From the NCBI RefSeq assembly GCF_004337985.1, contig NW_021940918.1, positions 1,798,001 through 1,862,000 on the forward strand: a DNA stretch of 64,000 nucleotides. The letters run 5' to 3'. How positions within the stretch are numbered: position 1 is the first letter of the stretch; every line of letters begins with the position of its first letter. Origin of the DNA: Pyricularia pennisetigena. Taxonomy: Eukaryota; Ascomycota; Sordariomycetes; Magnaporthales; Pyriculariaceae. The translations under genes were made by a program, and so were the position numbers. This document shows positions 23,104 to 34,594 of this stretch, in pieces. The notes under the pieces are model-generated. The model was not told the origin of the DNA and searched no databases. It saw only the letters and a list, made by a program, of their open reading frames with translations.

Positions 23104-25551
23104 CTAGTGCTCCTTCAAAACCTCTCCAGGCACTGCGACGAACAAACGGTATGTCTCGCCGGCCTTGATATCCTTGCTGCTCACATGGGGTCTGGGCAGC
23201 AGCTCCTCGCCGCGCTCGCCCCTTCTGACCGTGACCTTGTCGACGCTGGGATCCCTCCGGACCCTGACTCGGAAAGTGGCGCCCCTGAACTGGCGCGTGA
23301 CCTCCATGTCGTCCCAGTGCGCCGGCAGCTGCGGGTCGACCAGCAGGCCCGCGGCGTCCCCGCGCAGGCCGCAGAGGCCCTCGACGACGCAGCGGTACAC
23401 CCAGGCGATGGTGCCCGTGTTGAACAGCTGCGACGAGCGGCCGGCCGTGCGCGGGTGCTCGCGCCACGCCCCGCGGTAGTAGTTGGGGATGTAGACGGGC
23501 AGCTGGCCGCGCGCGAGCAGGTCGTGCTCGCCGGGGCCGGGGATCATTTGCCGCAGGTGCCGAAAGGCGCGGTCCGTCTCGCGCGTGGCGTACAGCGCGT
23601 GCACGTAAAAGACGGCCGCGTGGTTGTACACGGCCGCGTTCTCGGCCGACCCGGGCGCCTTTTGCGTCACGCGCCCAATGTCCTCCCGCATGCCGTCAAA
23701 CGCCGGCGCGAACATCTGCACGCCGTAGGGCGTGGCCAGCTGCTCGTCGATCTGGGCGAGCATGGCGGCGCGGGAGCGAGCCGGGTCCGGCGACTTGGCC
23801 ACGGCCCCACCGAGCATGGCGAAGGACTGCGGGTTGAGCCAGATGCGGCCGTGCGGGTCCGACGGCACGCCAAACGTCACGCCGTCGTCGGTGATGCCGC
23901 GCGCGTACCACTCGCCCGTCCAAAAGTGCCGGTTGGCCGCGTCGTTGACCTCGGCCGCCCCGGCGCGGTACCGCCGCGCGAGCTCCTTCTCGCCGCGCTG
24001 CTCGCACACGTCCGCCCAGAGGTTGAGCGCGAAGCCCGTCGCGATGGTCAGCCACCCCGACACGCCCTTGCCCTTGATGCCGACCATGTTCATCGGGTCG
24101 CACCAGTCGCCCTGCGCAATGTAGCTGAGCCCCCGCTCGTCGCGGGCCTTGTCGCACAGCAGCCAGTCCATGGCGCGGGAGAAGCGCTCGAACACGGTCA
24201 GGGTCTTAGCGTCGGCTTTGGTGGTGACGGGCTCGTCCAGGAGCGCGTAGTCGGCCGTCTCCGAGAGGTATGCTTCCAGCGTGACGGGGAGCCAGACGCA
24301 GTGGTCGGTGTGGGGGATCTGGTTGATGTACTTGAGCTCGGCGCCCTCGGCGAGGATGATGCCGTCGGGCATGGCGCCCGTAGATTCTTGCTGGGACAGG
24401 GCGGTGAGGAACGCTTGCCTGGCCACGGCCGGCTTGATGTAGCTCATTCCCATGTTGTCCTGGAGGTAGTTGCGGGTCTGGGGGTCGGTGCTGAGACGGT
24501 TGACGTCGCCGTGGTAGTAGACCTGTCGGGCAAGCCAGTTGTTGACAAAGTTGTTGAGCCCTTCGTCGGGAGTCTCGATGTTGATCAGACACCCGCGCCC
24601 CTTTTCCATGTACGCCGCATAATCCTCGGCCACTCTTGAAAACGCCTCCTTGCTCAGGTAGCGCCCACGCATCTCCTGAATCTCAGCGTCGTCGTAGGCC
24701 GGACCAAACATGAAGCGATACTCGCGGTGGTCGTCGGGTCCCAGCTCCTCGCGGTACTGCACCACGGCTGTAGGCGTCTCATAGACAGCATCACTGTTGG
24801 AGAGGTCCGGCTGGGTCAACGCCGAAGGTGCGTGTAGACCCCCTTCGCCCTCGAATGCCGAGTTCCTCGCCTCCCAGGCGGCCGGTTCCGTCTCACAGAG
24901 AAAGTACGTCTTATCCTTGAGGAACCTGTTCTTCTCCCAGTCGGAAGCCTTCTGGTAAGGCGTCACACAGGTGGCTACGATGCCTTGCAGGTCTGAGCGC
25001 CACTTGGCCGACTGGTTCATCCACGACATGTACCCGATGGTGAAGTGCGGGTATACGCTGACCTTGCGGGTCCGGCCGGAGAGGTTGGTCACACGCACGG
25101 TCCATAGCTCTGCCACGTCGTGCGTCGGGAGGAGCAAGGTCAGGTCCACGCGCAAGCCGTCGAGCTCGGCCCTCCAGCGAATGTCGCTCTTGCCGACGGA
25201 GAAGACGAAGCTGTCGAGGTGGGCGCGGACGGGCTCGTATGGGGCAGAGAACAGGAGGCCACTCTCCTCGTCTTTTATGTAACAGAAGCGGCCAGGGTAG
25301 TGTGCGTAATAGTTGGTCTCGGGCTGCATAAAAGTTTTGGCCTCAACGTTGGGGGCATATGAGTACTTTGCTGGCTCGGGCTGCATGAACTGGGCCGTGG
25401 CATAACCCCGACATGTGGCCTGGATCATCATCCGTTGGTTCCATAAAAAGCCGCCGGCAGACGGCATGGCCGTAGGGCTGGTCAGCTCGTAACGCTCACC
25501 ATTGTCTGAAGGACGGAGCAGTTGAGGTTGTGGAACGCGAACGACAGTCAT
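23104..25551 (-). CDS. GH94 family phosphorylase (cellobionic-acid phosphorylase type)
   Basis: GH94 enzymes cleave beta-glucosidic disaccharides with inorganic phosphate to give alpha-glucose 1-phosphate. The fungal members characterised so far act on cellobionic acid, the product of oxidative cellulose attack. The 815-residue single-exon frame begins at ATG 25551. It has the N-terminal beta-sandwich ([17 protein letters not shown]), the linker helices, and the alpha/alpha barrel with the catalytic loop Q-G-D-W-C-D-P-M-N at about 480-488, where Asp 485 is the expected proton donor. The C-terminal phosphate/sugar site has [11 protein letters not shown] and [15 protein letters not shown]. There is no signal peptide, so it should be cytosolic and depend on uptake of the sugar acid. 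The absence of introns and very high GC fit either a gene of bacterial origin or simple intron loss. Confidence 0.92.
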   Translation of the reverse strand: MTVVRVPQPQLLRPSDNGERYELTSPTAMPSAGGFLWNQRMMIQATCRGYATAQFMQPEPAKYSYAPNVEAKTFMQPETNYYAHYPGRFCYIKDEESGLLFSAPYEPVRAHLDSFVFSVGKSDIRWRAELDGLRVDLTLLLPTHDVAELWTVRVTNLSGRTRKVSVYPHFTIGYMSWMNQSAKWRSDLQGIVATCVTPYQKASDWEKNRFLKDKTYFLCETEPAAWEARNSAFEGEGGLHAPSALTQPDLSNSDAVYETPTAVVQYREELGPDDHREYRFMFGPAYDDAEIQEMRGRYLSKEAFSRVAEDYAAYMEKGRGCLINIETPDEGLNNFVNNWLARQVYYHGDVNRLSTDPQTRNYLQDNMGMSYIKPAVARQAFLTALSQQESTGAMPDGIILAEGAELKYINQIPHTDHCVWLPVTLEAYLSETADYALLDEPVTTKADAKTLTVFERFSRAMDWLLCDKARDERGLSYIAQGDWCDPMNMVGIKGKGVSGWLTIATGFALNLWADVCEQRGEKELARRYRAGAAEVNDAANRHFWTGEWYARGITDDGVTFGVPSDPHGRIWLNPQSFAMLGGAVAKSPDPARSRAAMLAQIDEQLATPYGVQMFAPAFDGMREDIGRVTQKAPGSAENAAVYNHAAVFYVHALYATRETDRAFRHLRQMIPGPGEHDLLARGQLPVYIPNYYRGAWREHPRTAGRSSQLFNTGTIAWVYRCVVEGLCGLRGDAAGLLVDPQLPAHWDDMEVTRQFRGATFRVRVRRDPSVDKVTVRRGERGEELLPRPHVSSKDIKAGETYRLFVAVPGEVLKEH

Positions 25552-26840
25552 GATGACAGTGTCGCGTGTTGGCTATGAAGGCTGTTTGTTGAACCTAGAT
25601 GGATGGACGGCCATGGGCGAGAAAGAATGGGAATAGGAAAAAAAAAAAAAGAAAGAAAGAAAAAAGATATGTAATGTAATGGAAGGCTCGCGCCTAATAA
25701 CTTCCTTCTAATCTACTGTACTGCAGACTGCCTGTCCAATTCAACAGCCGGCAGATGATTGATCTACAAAACGACGGGCAAAATACCACCGACCGGCAGC
25801 CGACAGTCGGAATATAACCAGATTTCGGGAATAACAAAATAGAAATTGACTGGAACAAAAGCAAACGACGTCAACTCGGAAAAGGTCATCCGCCGCAACC
25901 CACGGCCAAAATCTGGGGTCCCCACAGTTTTGTCAGCGTGGGGGGAATGCCGAAGCGAGGTCACCTCGTTCCTCTCCGAAATGTTGAGAGATATTCGCTA
26001 GCGGGTCGGCATTACGGCCCGACAACCAACTTGTCAAACCCGAGTCGGTGTTACCAACATTGCACTGCCTGTCTGCTGATTAGTCTAGCAGCAGTCCGAA
26101 AAGCTGCAAGGTGTTTTGTGGCCCCCCACGTGAAGAATGGCTGTTAATCAATTCGTGCGCTTTGAAACAAAAGTGCTGGTATTGCTTGGCCAAAGATGTT
26201 TGGTTGGCGAATGGCTTGGTTGCACCAATCATGGAATGTTGAGAAACATACAAGTGTGTCGGGCCGCAAAAGGAAGTGACGTGATGGCGTCTATGTCACG
26301 TGTATCCCTGACAGTCACCAATGACAATCAGCAATGGCGCATTTCTCCTTTGTTTCTTTGCCTCTTTTTTTGAGATTGTTAACGTTGCTCAAATATAGCC
26401 GGCACCGCAATCAACAACCATGAAAAATTCTTGGTTTCCCTTTGATACTATGTGTAAATAAATCTGAGCCCAAGGTGACGAGATTGTGATAGAAAATGAT
26501 TAAATCTTTAGGGCCATATCTGGCACAGTCAAATCTGTCCACAATGTTCTTTCGAATTCTTTCGAGGAGCAATTTACAACCGTGTGTTCCTCATTTTGGA
26601 ACTTATCCATGAAAACCTGTGGCCCGCATATGGCTTTGATTTGAACACTTACTCAAATCGGATCAAGACAAAGAGACACAGAGCGCATAGCGGGCTTGAT
26701 AATCGTTCAGTCCTGCAGTCTTGAAGTCTGCCCAGGTACGTGACGAAACTTTTCCTGAGATCTTGCTCGTATTTGGTCGCTAACCAGCGGCTGTTTCCAG
26801 TAGATCGATCACTAACATCTGTCTGCGGCAAAGTACCACA
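25552..26840. promoter_or_regulatory. Divergent intergenic region, GH94 and hypothetical gene
   Basis: About 1.3 kb between two divergent starts. CACGTG-type motifs occur near 26130 and 26296. An AG-rich run lies near 25640. No ORF with recognisable content is present. The region presumably contains both promoters. Confidence 0.45.
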
Positions 26841-28451
26841 ATGACGCAGGAAGCAACCGAAAAAAATGGCCCTCAAACAGGATCTTCAGCAAACACCAGT
26901 CAGAAATCTCAACACCGCGTCCTTATCGAGTCCTTCTACGGCGAGACCAGAGCATTACAGGATCCCGATGCTTATATCAGATACCTTTGCGACAAAATGA
27001 TTTCGCAACGCCCATGGATCAAGTTTGAAGACATCTACCGGCATCTGAAATGCGTCTGCACCCGCCACTCATTTCCTGTTCGTCCAGGTCCAGGATGCCT
27101 AAATAACTCAGAAGGAAAGCCTAGCCACCAAATAATTGCAGACTTCCCCATGTCCCATCGGTGTTTCCTCACCTTCAACCGCCTCCTGGACTACCTTAAT
27201 GGTTGTTTCACCAAGCACAAAGATTGGCGTGAAGCTGTCAGCAAGCATGGCGAAGTTCCGTTCGATTGTGAACTATTCACGCGAGGCTTTTTCGCCGCTC
27301 GTACAGCTTTGGGTTACGGAACAACCCGGTTCACTCTGCTGGGCGGCCCCAAAGAGAGGATCTGGACCGACGGAATCGACAGGTCGAAACTTGGTTATTT
27401 GAACCACGACCCAAACACGCCACGAGGCCAAGTGCATCCGTTTTGGGCAGGCTTTTACGAGCACCAGGCTGCCAACTGGGAGAACAGAATCGAGCCTGCA
27501 GTCAAAGAAGCCATGCGAACTTTTGGGAAGGATCGGAGGCAAGAGCTCAAGCGGAAACGGGATGATCCCAACGACGGAAACACGCCAAAGCGTCCCAACA
27601 AGAAGGACACAGTCAAGGCCCAAAACGATTTCATTGCCGCTGCGATGAAAAGACTAGTCATGTCGGACCATCGCAGGGCAGAAACACCCGCAGAGCAGAC
27701 TGAACCCGCAACAAGGGATTAGGAGCCTTTTGAACCGGCCAGCTCTGTTTCTGCAGTTTCCCAAGAGCCACCTACCGTGAACCTGGAAACGGGCCACCAT
27801 CTTTTTGATCTTTTTTTTAACACATCTGCATCATCCGTGTTTGACCCGTTGGCCTTTATGTATACGCCTGAAGACCGCTCGAGACCTCAAGCAACTCCTA
27901 CCAAAGTCGACATGGGGGCGGCGAAAGCAGCTCGAGAGGCAACCGCGCCGAAAAGTAGCAGGCTTGCTGACAAAAACATTGCTGAAACAGCTCAGGCTCG
28001 TTATAACGCCAGCAGTTATGGGCACGAGTCTGAAAGTAGCGACGACCTTGACATCAAGGGCGTCCCGCAAAAGGCACCGTCAAAGATCAAAGGCGTACTT
28101 TTCGTTATACAAGCCAAACAAGACGCTGCCAAATCATCGGCAGACTCGGTCAGCGCTGCTCCCAAATCACCACCAACAGCCACAGCAACCATAAAGTCCG
28201 AGACAGATTCGCCGGCAGAGGCTCCCAACGAGCCCTTTGTCACGCCGACTAGAACCGTGCCAAAAACACCTGGGAAACATGTTGATGCAGCTTCACCCAC
28301 TACCCTGCGCCGCAGCACCAGGCTAGTTCAAAGCCCCCGTGGGCAGACACCCCTGCAAAGTTTCCCCGCCGGGGCGAACGCTCAGGATGGCGAGGAGAGT
28401 GACAGCTCGGTGACAGTCGGCTTTCCGACTCCTCGTCGGAAGCGGGTGTGA
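26841..28451 (+). CDS. Hypothetical protein, frame interrupted by one in-frame TAG
   Basis: I do not recognise the family. From ATG 26841 (context CACAATG) a 293-codon frame runs to TAG at 27720-27722. The same frame then continues open for another 242 codons to TGA at 28449-28451. The first part has a folded-looking core (IRYLCDKMISQRPWIKFEDIY, CFLTFNRLLDYLNG, FTLLGGPKERIWTDGIDR). It ends in a basic segment, KRKRDDPNDGNTPKRPNKKD, that resembles a nuclear localisation signal. The second part is Ser/Pro/Lys-rich and disordered, ending TPRRKRV, like a chromatin-associated tail. The TAG may be a true mutation, a sequencing error, readthrough, or part of a weak 66-nt intron (27657-27722, donor GTCATG). 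If the two halves are one protein it is about 535 residues. Confidence 0.6.
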
Positions 28452-28850
28452 ACCTGCTGCTGTGCGGAAGCTGTCTCTTGGGTTACAGCATTATGGAGTG
28501 GAGTTTTGAGGGCTGATCGGCTGTGAAATGCACACTTAACATGTTTCAACTATGATTATTAGTTAAAGGCTCCTAGCGCTCTTCCCTGAGGATATCTGCG
28601 ATGAGCTTGCCTTGTACCCTTTTTTTCCCTTTTTTTCGTTTTCACAAGATGACATTTGTCCAATGTATTGCATTGTTTTTCAAGTCCAACGAACAGGTCG
28701 GTCCGGGGATTTCAGTATGGAAAGAGCTTCCTGCCTGCAGAAGAGAAGTTTGCGTTGGATTGAATGGATCCGGATCACAAATGCCAACGATCCACGGCAC
28801 GGACAGGTGGGCGCCACTTGGTACACGGCGACAGCAGGCATTTATTATAG
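28452..28850. other. Convergent spacer
   Basis: The 3' regions of the hypothetical gene and the dehydrogenase gene meet here. T-rich runs lie near 28620-28640. Nothing else is seen. Confidence 0.6.
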
Positions 28851-30013
28851 TTAACTGAACTTGGCACACAAGGCGTTGATCTCGTCAATAACAGCATCGG
28901 TAACCTGCTTCGTTGTGGCTGTCCCACCCAAGTCTGCAGTGACAACACCCTTTTCGCACACCCGTTCCACGGCTTCCAGCAGTTTTTCGCTTGCGTCCTT
29001 TTCTCCCAGCCACGCGAGCATCTCGGCGCTGGTCCAGAACGTGGCCACCGGGTTTGCGACTCCTTTGCCTGTAATGTCGAAAGCACTTCCGTGGATCGGT
29101 TCGAACATGCTGGGGTTTTTGCGGGTGGGATCCAGATTCGAGGTTGGCGCAATCCCAATTGAACCCGCCAAAGCTGCTGCTAAATCAGAAAGGATATCGG
29201 CGTGCTGCGAACGGTTCTTGGTAAGTATATCTCGGCGGGTTATCCCTCAGCAGTGACAAAACCAGCAAGAACCTTGTCACTTACTAGGTTGGATGCAACG
29301 ATTGTATCGCAGCTTTCGGGCTTCAGCACCATCCGACACGTCATGGCGTCGACCAACATTTTATCCCACGTCACGTCCGGAAAGTCCCGCGCGACCTCGG
29401 CGGCGACTTCATCCCACAGCACCATACCGTTCCTCTGCGCGTTGCTCTTGGTAACCACGGTCAACAACTTCCGCGGCCGGTTCCTCGCCAGCTCAAACGC
29501 AAAACGCATGATGCGCTCGACGCCGTGGCGGGTAAAAACAGCCACCTCGGTCGCCGTCTCCCACGGCAAACCACGGTGGGACCTCCCTCCCTGCCCGGCG
29601 TACTCGCCCTCGCTATTCTCCCGGACGATGACCCAGTCCAGGTCCGAGGTGGCGCAGTCCCGGAGGGGGGACCGCGTGCCGCGGAAGATCTTGGTCGGGC
29701 GGACGTTGGCGTACTGCTGAAACGGCTGGCAGATGGCGAGGCGGAGACCCCACAGAGAGACGTGGTCTGGCACGTCGGGGCTGCCAACTGCGCCGAACAG
29801 GATGGCGTCGTGCCTTTTGAGCTCGTCCAGGCCGCCATCCGGGATATATTTACCTGTCTTCTTGTACGTGTCTGAAGACCAGTCAAAATGGGTGAATTCT
29901 AATTTGAAAGACCCCAGCGTGTCGGCCAGGGTCTTGAGGACGGCGATGGAGGCATCGATGACCTCGGGGCCGATGCCGTCCGCTGGTATAGAGGCAATGC
30001 TGTAGGATTTCAT
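28851..30013 (-). CDS. Tartrate / D-malate-type decarboxylating dehydrogenase (isopropylmalate dehydrogenase superfamily)
   Basis: This is an NAD-dependent beta-decarboxylating dehydrogenase acting on 2-hydroxy dicarboxylates such as tartrate or D-malate. Exons are 30013-29285 and 29204-28851. The intron has a GTAAGT donor and a CGCAG acceptor and joins VASNL to HADILSDLAAALAGS. The 360-residue product starts ASIPADGIGPEV (residues 7-18). It has the substrate loop around VRENSEGEYAGQGG, the catalytic Lys/Tyr segment KSNAQRNGMVLWDE, the metal-binding Asp residues in DAMTCRMV and HADILSDL, and the NAD loop EPIHGSAFDITGKG. The long variant GGRSHRG after the catalytic Tyr favours the tartrate/D-malate group over leucine biosynthesis LeuB. 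It is divergent from the dioxygenase gene, sharing 934 nt of upstream DNA. Confidence 0.88.
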
Positions 30014-30947
30014 CGCGTTTGGAGTTTGGATTCGAAGCGGACGAAGATGGGGTTGGATGTTGATAGGTTGACAGTTGGCCTATAAGCTGGATAAATAATA
30101 CGCATAATGCGATACCTTTAGGATGTTTGCCATTTGTGTAGTTAAACATCAAGTCGGGGTTTCGGCCTAGACTCGGATCCCCGCTTCATCGGCTGACAAG
30201 GCGAAATTGATGCAGCGACTCGTCGCCATGTCTAAATGCTTTTTATCCGATACCGGCCATTACTTGTCGGCCAAGGAGCAAAAGGCTAGGCATTGGGTTT
30301 TTCATTGCGACAATCACCACAATTAAAGTCTGCTTCCTGTTGGATTTCCTCTTTGCTGTGGTTTTGATGGTGTTTAGTGTCTGTGGGCCGAGTTGACTCG
30401 GGCGACACAGGCCTGGCCTGGAAGTCATTAGTGAGTTGGGTCCCACTGCAAATTAGGCTCTATGGCTTTTTTTTTTTTTTTTTTCTCAAAGCAGCGATGC
30501 GCTTTCCCTCCAACCCACCTGGTTAAACGCAACCAACTCGACGCGCATAAAGCACATCGCTTCACCAGCCAACCTTTCACGGATTTTTTTTCTTCTTCTT
30601 TTTGGAGCAACTAGGGTGTTTCCAAAATTTATCAGCTCGAGAAACATAGAGGCACTCTCAAAACCCGTCCCATCTTGTTTGCGCCACGCCGAGACTTCTA
30701 CGCCATATTCCCCCTCCAGCACCATCCATCCGTCGGTGACAATGAGCCGAAACGCCCCCTCACTGGCATCGTACGGCAGTGAATTTTCAGTGGCAGTTGT
30801 ACACATGTCGGGCCAATGAATCCCCGAGGCGGCCTTGATGGCCTTGGTGGCCTTGGAGCACCTCACTACCTGCAATCATACCTCGCAATTGTTTCCAGAA
30901 GAGAAGATTGTTCCCAGCGGTTTGCTGTTTTTCCATAACAGGCAACC
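30014..30947. promoter_or_regulatory. Shared divergent promoter, dehydrogenase and stilbene-type dioxygenase
   Basis: A 934-nt intergenic region between two divergent starts that probably allows coordinate expression. It contains an 18-nt T tract (30467-30484). An everted CCG-N6-CGG arrangement lies at 30181-30192. No gene is supported inside, although small ORFs near 30486-30875 exist. Confidence 0.45.
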
Positions 30948-32815
30948 ATGGCACACGTCTTCTCCCTTTTTCCAAACGCCAAACCAGGATACGTCGATGG
31001 CCGTCGACAGACAGAGACCGGCACCACCAAATTCCCCAACACCTCCTTCTTTCGTGGGCCGCTCAAGCCGAACCGGATCGAGGCTGACATCTTTGAGCTC
31101 GAGACCAGCGGCGAGATCCCTCGCAGCATCGACGGCGTCTTCTTCCGCGTTCAGCCGGACTCGCAGTTCCCTCCGGTTTTTGAGGATGACGTCCACTTTA
31201 GCGGCGACGGGAGGGTGAGCGCCTTCCGGTTCCAAGATGGCCACGTCGACTGGAAGCAGCGCTACGTGCGGACCGACCGGTTCCGAGCGGAGAGGGCCGC
31301 CCGCAGGGCTTTGTTCGGCAGGTACCGCAACCCCTTTACCGACAATGAGATGGTCAAGGGCGTCATCCGCACCGTGTCCAACACCAACGTTATATTCTGG
31401 CGTGGAGTCCTGCTCGCCATGAAGGAAGACGGCCCGCCGTTCGCCATGGACCCGGTCACGCTGGAGACCATTGGACGATATGATTTCGAGGGACAGGTTG
31501 ACTCACCGACATTCACCGCTCATCCCAAGTTTGACCCTGTCATGGGAGAGATGGTTGCGTTTGCGTATGCCGCGAGCGACGACGGCCAACACGCCAGCCG
31601 CGACATTATTGTTTGGACCTTTGATGCTCAGACCGGCGAGAAGAAGCGGGAGCATACGTATAAAGCGCCTTTCTGCGGCATGATTCACGACGCCGCACTA
31701 ACCGAGCATTATCTTGTATTGCCGCTCACACCACTCAAGGCTAGCTTGGAGAGGCTTAGGAAAGGCGGCAATCACTGGGCGTGGGACCCTGAGGAGGACC
31801 AATTATATGGCATCGTTTCCAGGAAAGGAGACAAGGATATCATATGGCTCAGGTCCAACAATGGTGAGATTTCAAATTGGTTGCACGGCCATGATCCCTG
31901 TTTGCACCGCTAACCAACGCACCCTGCGACCAGCCTTCCACGGTCACGTTGCAGGAGCATATGAAGACGACAAGGGCCATATAGTTTGCGACTTGACCGT
32001 AGCCGACGGCAATGTCTTTTACTGGTGGCCTCCTGAAAACTCTTCATCAGGACCAAACACTCGTCAAAAGCTCAACGCAGACACTCACCGATGGATTTTT
32101 GATCCCGATAGCAAGTCTGGCACATGTGTGGTGCCTGCAGAGCTGTATGGCACCAATGGAGAGTTTTCCCGGATCGACGAGAGGTTCGTCGCGAAGAAGT
32201 ATCGCCACTTTTGGCAGCTGCAAATCGATTCTTCACGGCCCTACGACATGGCCAAATGTGGCCCGCCTGCAGGGGGTCTTTTCAATGTAAGTCGCTGCTA
32301 GGTATCTCGGATGTTGCTGTCTTGGATTATTCTCGAGGACTTCTTTTTTTTTTTGGCTGACGTGGTTCGCTTTATTTTGTACTGTTCACCAGGTCATTGG
32401 TCATTACGATTGGGACGCACCCCTTAATCAAGACGGCACTCGCTTCAAGGACGAGTATTGGGCCGGTCCGACTTGTACATTTCAAGAACCAGTATTCGTG
32501 CCGAGATCGCACGACGCAGCCGAGGGCGAGGGCTACGTCATGGCGCTGGTCAATCACCTAGACGTCCTGCGCAACGACATTTTCATATTCGACGCGCTCG
32601 ACCTCGCAAAAGGGCCGATTGGCGCCTGTCACCTCCCACTGCACATCGGGATCGGCCTGCACGGGAACTTTGTCGACGAGGCTGATATGGCGTGCTGGAG
32701 GTCGGCCCGGGAAGCCAACGGTGACATTGCCCCTGCGCGTCCTGCGAGCGAACCCCTGCCTTGGCAACGGGAATTGATTGTCCAAAACTGCTGCAAAAGG
32801 GAGTCATCTAGATAG
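30948..32815 (+). CDS. Carotenoid-oxygenase family dioxygenase, hydroxystilbene-cleaving type
   Basis: These non-heme iron enzymes split the central double bond of a stilbene (for example resveratrol or lignostilbene) with O2 into two benzaldehydes. Exons are 30948-31863, 31934-32286 and 32393-32815, giving 563 residues. The ATG sits in ACCATGG and the first intron has a GCTAAC branch site. The iron-binding histidines are visible as H192 (FTAHPKF), H247 (GMIHDAA), H308 (AFHGHVAG) and H513 (GLHGNFVD), with second-shell Glu in TFQEPVF. Phe 84, Tyr 126 and Lys 159 have the same spacing (42 and 33) as the residues I recall binding the phenolic ring in characterised stilbene oxygenases. The overall pattern resembles Neurospora CAO-1. 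There is no signal peptide. The neighbours (aldehyde dehydrogenase, FAD monooxygenase) fit processing of the aldehyde products. Confidence 0.92.
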
Positions 32816-33471
32816 TCTGACATCACCATGTTACAATCCAGCCTGAGATGGACCGCGCAAAATGGCCCGTTATCTCCCTTGAGGAAAAAAAAAAAAAGAC
32901 CAAACAGTATACGTGCACAAGGCAAATAAAAGAAGTATTATCAGGGATTGATCTGACAGTCCCCCTATCGACTTGAGCCTGGACGGGCATGAGACGCGGA
33001 TTTGCCCAGTACTTACCCTATCTATGATGGACCTTTTTGTTAGGGCCATGCGGGATCTATTTGGGGGCGGTTGTAACTTGGTCCCTTTTTTGCCGTTGGT
33101 GATCTCCCAAAAAAAGAAGAAAAAATACCTCCCCTTCCCACCCCTCATACCACTCAAGACCCCCCGTGCCATCTCTGATACCCCTCTCTCGGTACTATAA
33201 AGCCGACCTGTGTCTATCTTGGCGATCACCGCTCCTCGCGTTATCAACGTTTCTCACAGACGGGTTACATGAACAAAACAAAACATGACAGAATTGGTGT
33301 GGCTTGTTTTGGGCCTTTTGCGAGTCAATTTCTTTTTTAGGAATGTGTGCCCTCCCTTTTTTTATATATCTCCTCATTGCACACATCACTTGCTGCATCC
33401 AGCAGTTCCGGAGCGGCAACGTTTAAAAGTTCATTCTCTTTTTTTGCCATTGCCGTCTTCTTTTCTAAGCC
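32816..33471. other. Upstream region of the SnoaL-like gene
   Basis: A 656-nt spacer between tandem genes. It contains a TATA-like element and CT-rich leader DNA from about 33,330. No gene is supported. Confidence 0.5.
33196..33202 (+). promoter_or_regulatory. TATA-like box upstream of the SnoaL-like gene
   Basis: TATAAAG lies 270 nt before the ATG at 33472, followed by a pyrimidine-rich leader. Motif match only. Confidence 0.35.
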
Positions 33472-34437
33472 ATGTCTACAGACCATGTCGCCCAGCTCCA
33501 GCAGACTGTCGAGAAGCTGCAGCAACAGGTTACCAGACTGAGTGGTACGTACAAAAAGCCTTGGTCTAACCGTCTTATCGCTTGCGTTCTTCTCATGCTG
33601 TATTCCAAGCAAATTGGTAGATCAAGAGGAAATCCGAAAACTGCAGTACAAATATGGCTATTATCTTGATAAATGCCTTTACGAAGAGGTATACAATCCG
33701 AACACGCCATGGAAATTTCCAATCTCAAATTAGTCCCTGAATTCCAGCCAAAAAAAAAAAAAGAAAAAAAAAAAAACACTAACATGACAGGATAGGTCGT
33801 CTCCCTCTTCTCCGACGCGGCAGACGCATATGTCCAATTCCTTGGCGGGCGATACCACAAAAAGTCAGGCGTGCGCCGGCTGTACGTAGGACGGTTTGGC
33901 AAGCTCTTCACCGGAGGACGGAATGGGCCGATCCACGGCTTCCTACTCGACCACCCGCAGCTCCAGGGTATAGTGGACGTCGACTATGGTGCCTCGCCGC
34001 CTGTCGCGCGAGGACGGTTTCGCAGTCTGATGCAGGCGGGTGTGCACGTGTCGCAGGCGGCGGTGCACCCGCGGGGCGTCACACAGTGGTGGGAGGGCGG
34101 TCTCTACGAAAACGAGTACATCAAGGACCTCGGAGGCGGCGGTTGGCGCATCTTGAGGCTGCGCTACTTCCCCTTTTGGCACGCCGACTTCGAGCACGGC
34201 TGGGCCTACAAGGTCGCCGGGTTCGTGCCGTTCCAGGCCGTGACATATCCCGAGGATGAAGCTGGGCCCGATGAGGTGCTGGAAGAGGACCAGAGGATGA
34301 TGTGGCCGGATACAAGAGTCGTGCCGTTCCACTACGACCACCCCGTGACTGGGGAGACGGTTAAGGAGGAGAATATGCGAGCACCTGTGTATGGGTCTGG
34401 CCCCGCAGAGGCGAAGCCTGGACTGAAACTTGATTAG
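33472..34437 (+). CDS. SnoaL-like (NTF2-fold) domain protein
   Basis: SnoaL-like proteins have a cone-shaped NTF2 fold that serves in dehydratases, isomerases and ring-modifying steps of aromatic and polyketide pathways. Exons are 33472-33544, 33621-33688 and 33796-34437, giving 260 residues. The GTACGT donor of exon 1 and the GTAG acceptor restore the frame L-S-D-Q-E-E-I-R-K-L, the usual first helix (DQEEIRKLQYKYGYYLD). An N-terminal heptad-like segment (HVAQLQQTVEKLQQQVTRL) suggests a short coiled coil. The core continues as EEVVSLFSDAADAYVQFLG, GIVDVDYGASPPVARGRFR and the strand YENEYIKDLGGGGWRILRLRY. It sits between the dioxygenase and the regulator gene. The catalytic role is not deducible; dehydratase, cyclase or binding functions are possible. 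Confidence 0.82.
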
Positions 34438-34594
34438 TTCCTGATGGGGATCGAGAAACTTGTTGACTATTCATAGCGTTTTGCTGTTTCCGACGCTTGA
34501 TTGACCAGAAGCTGAAATGAGCTGAAGGCTGTGTATAATGGCTTTATTGGACATTGAACGTTGCTTTCGGTAACTAGGGCGTTCGTTTGGAGTC

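Noticed and set aside
23107..24639. 510-codon plus-strand frame opposite GH94
   Set aside because: Ala/Val/Arg/His-rich antisense shadow without domain signatures.
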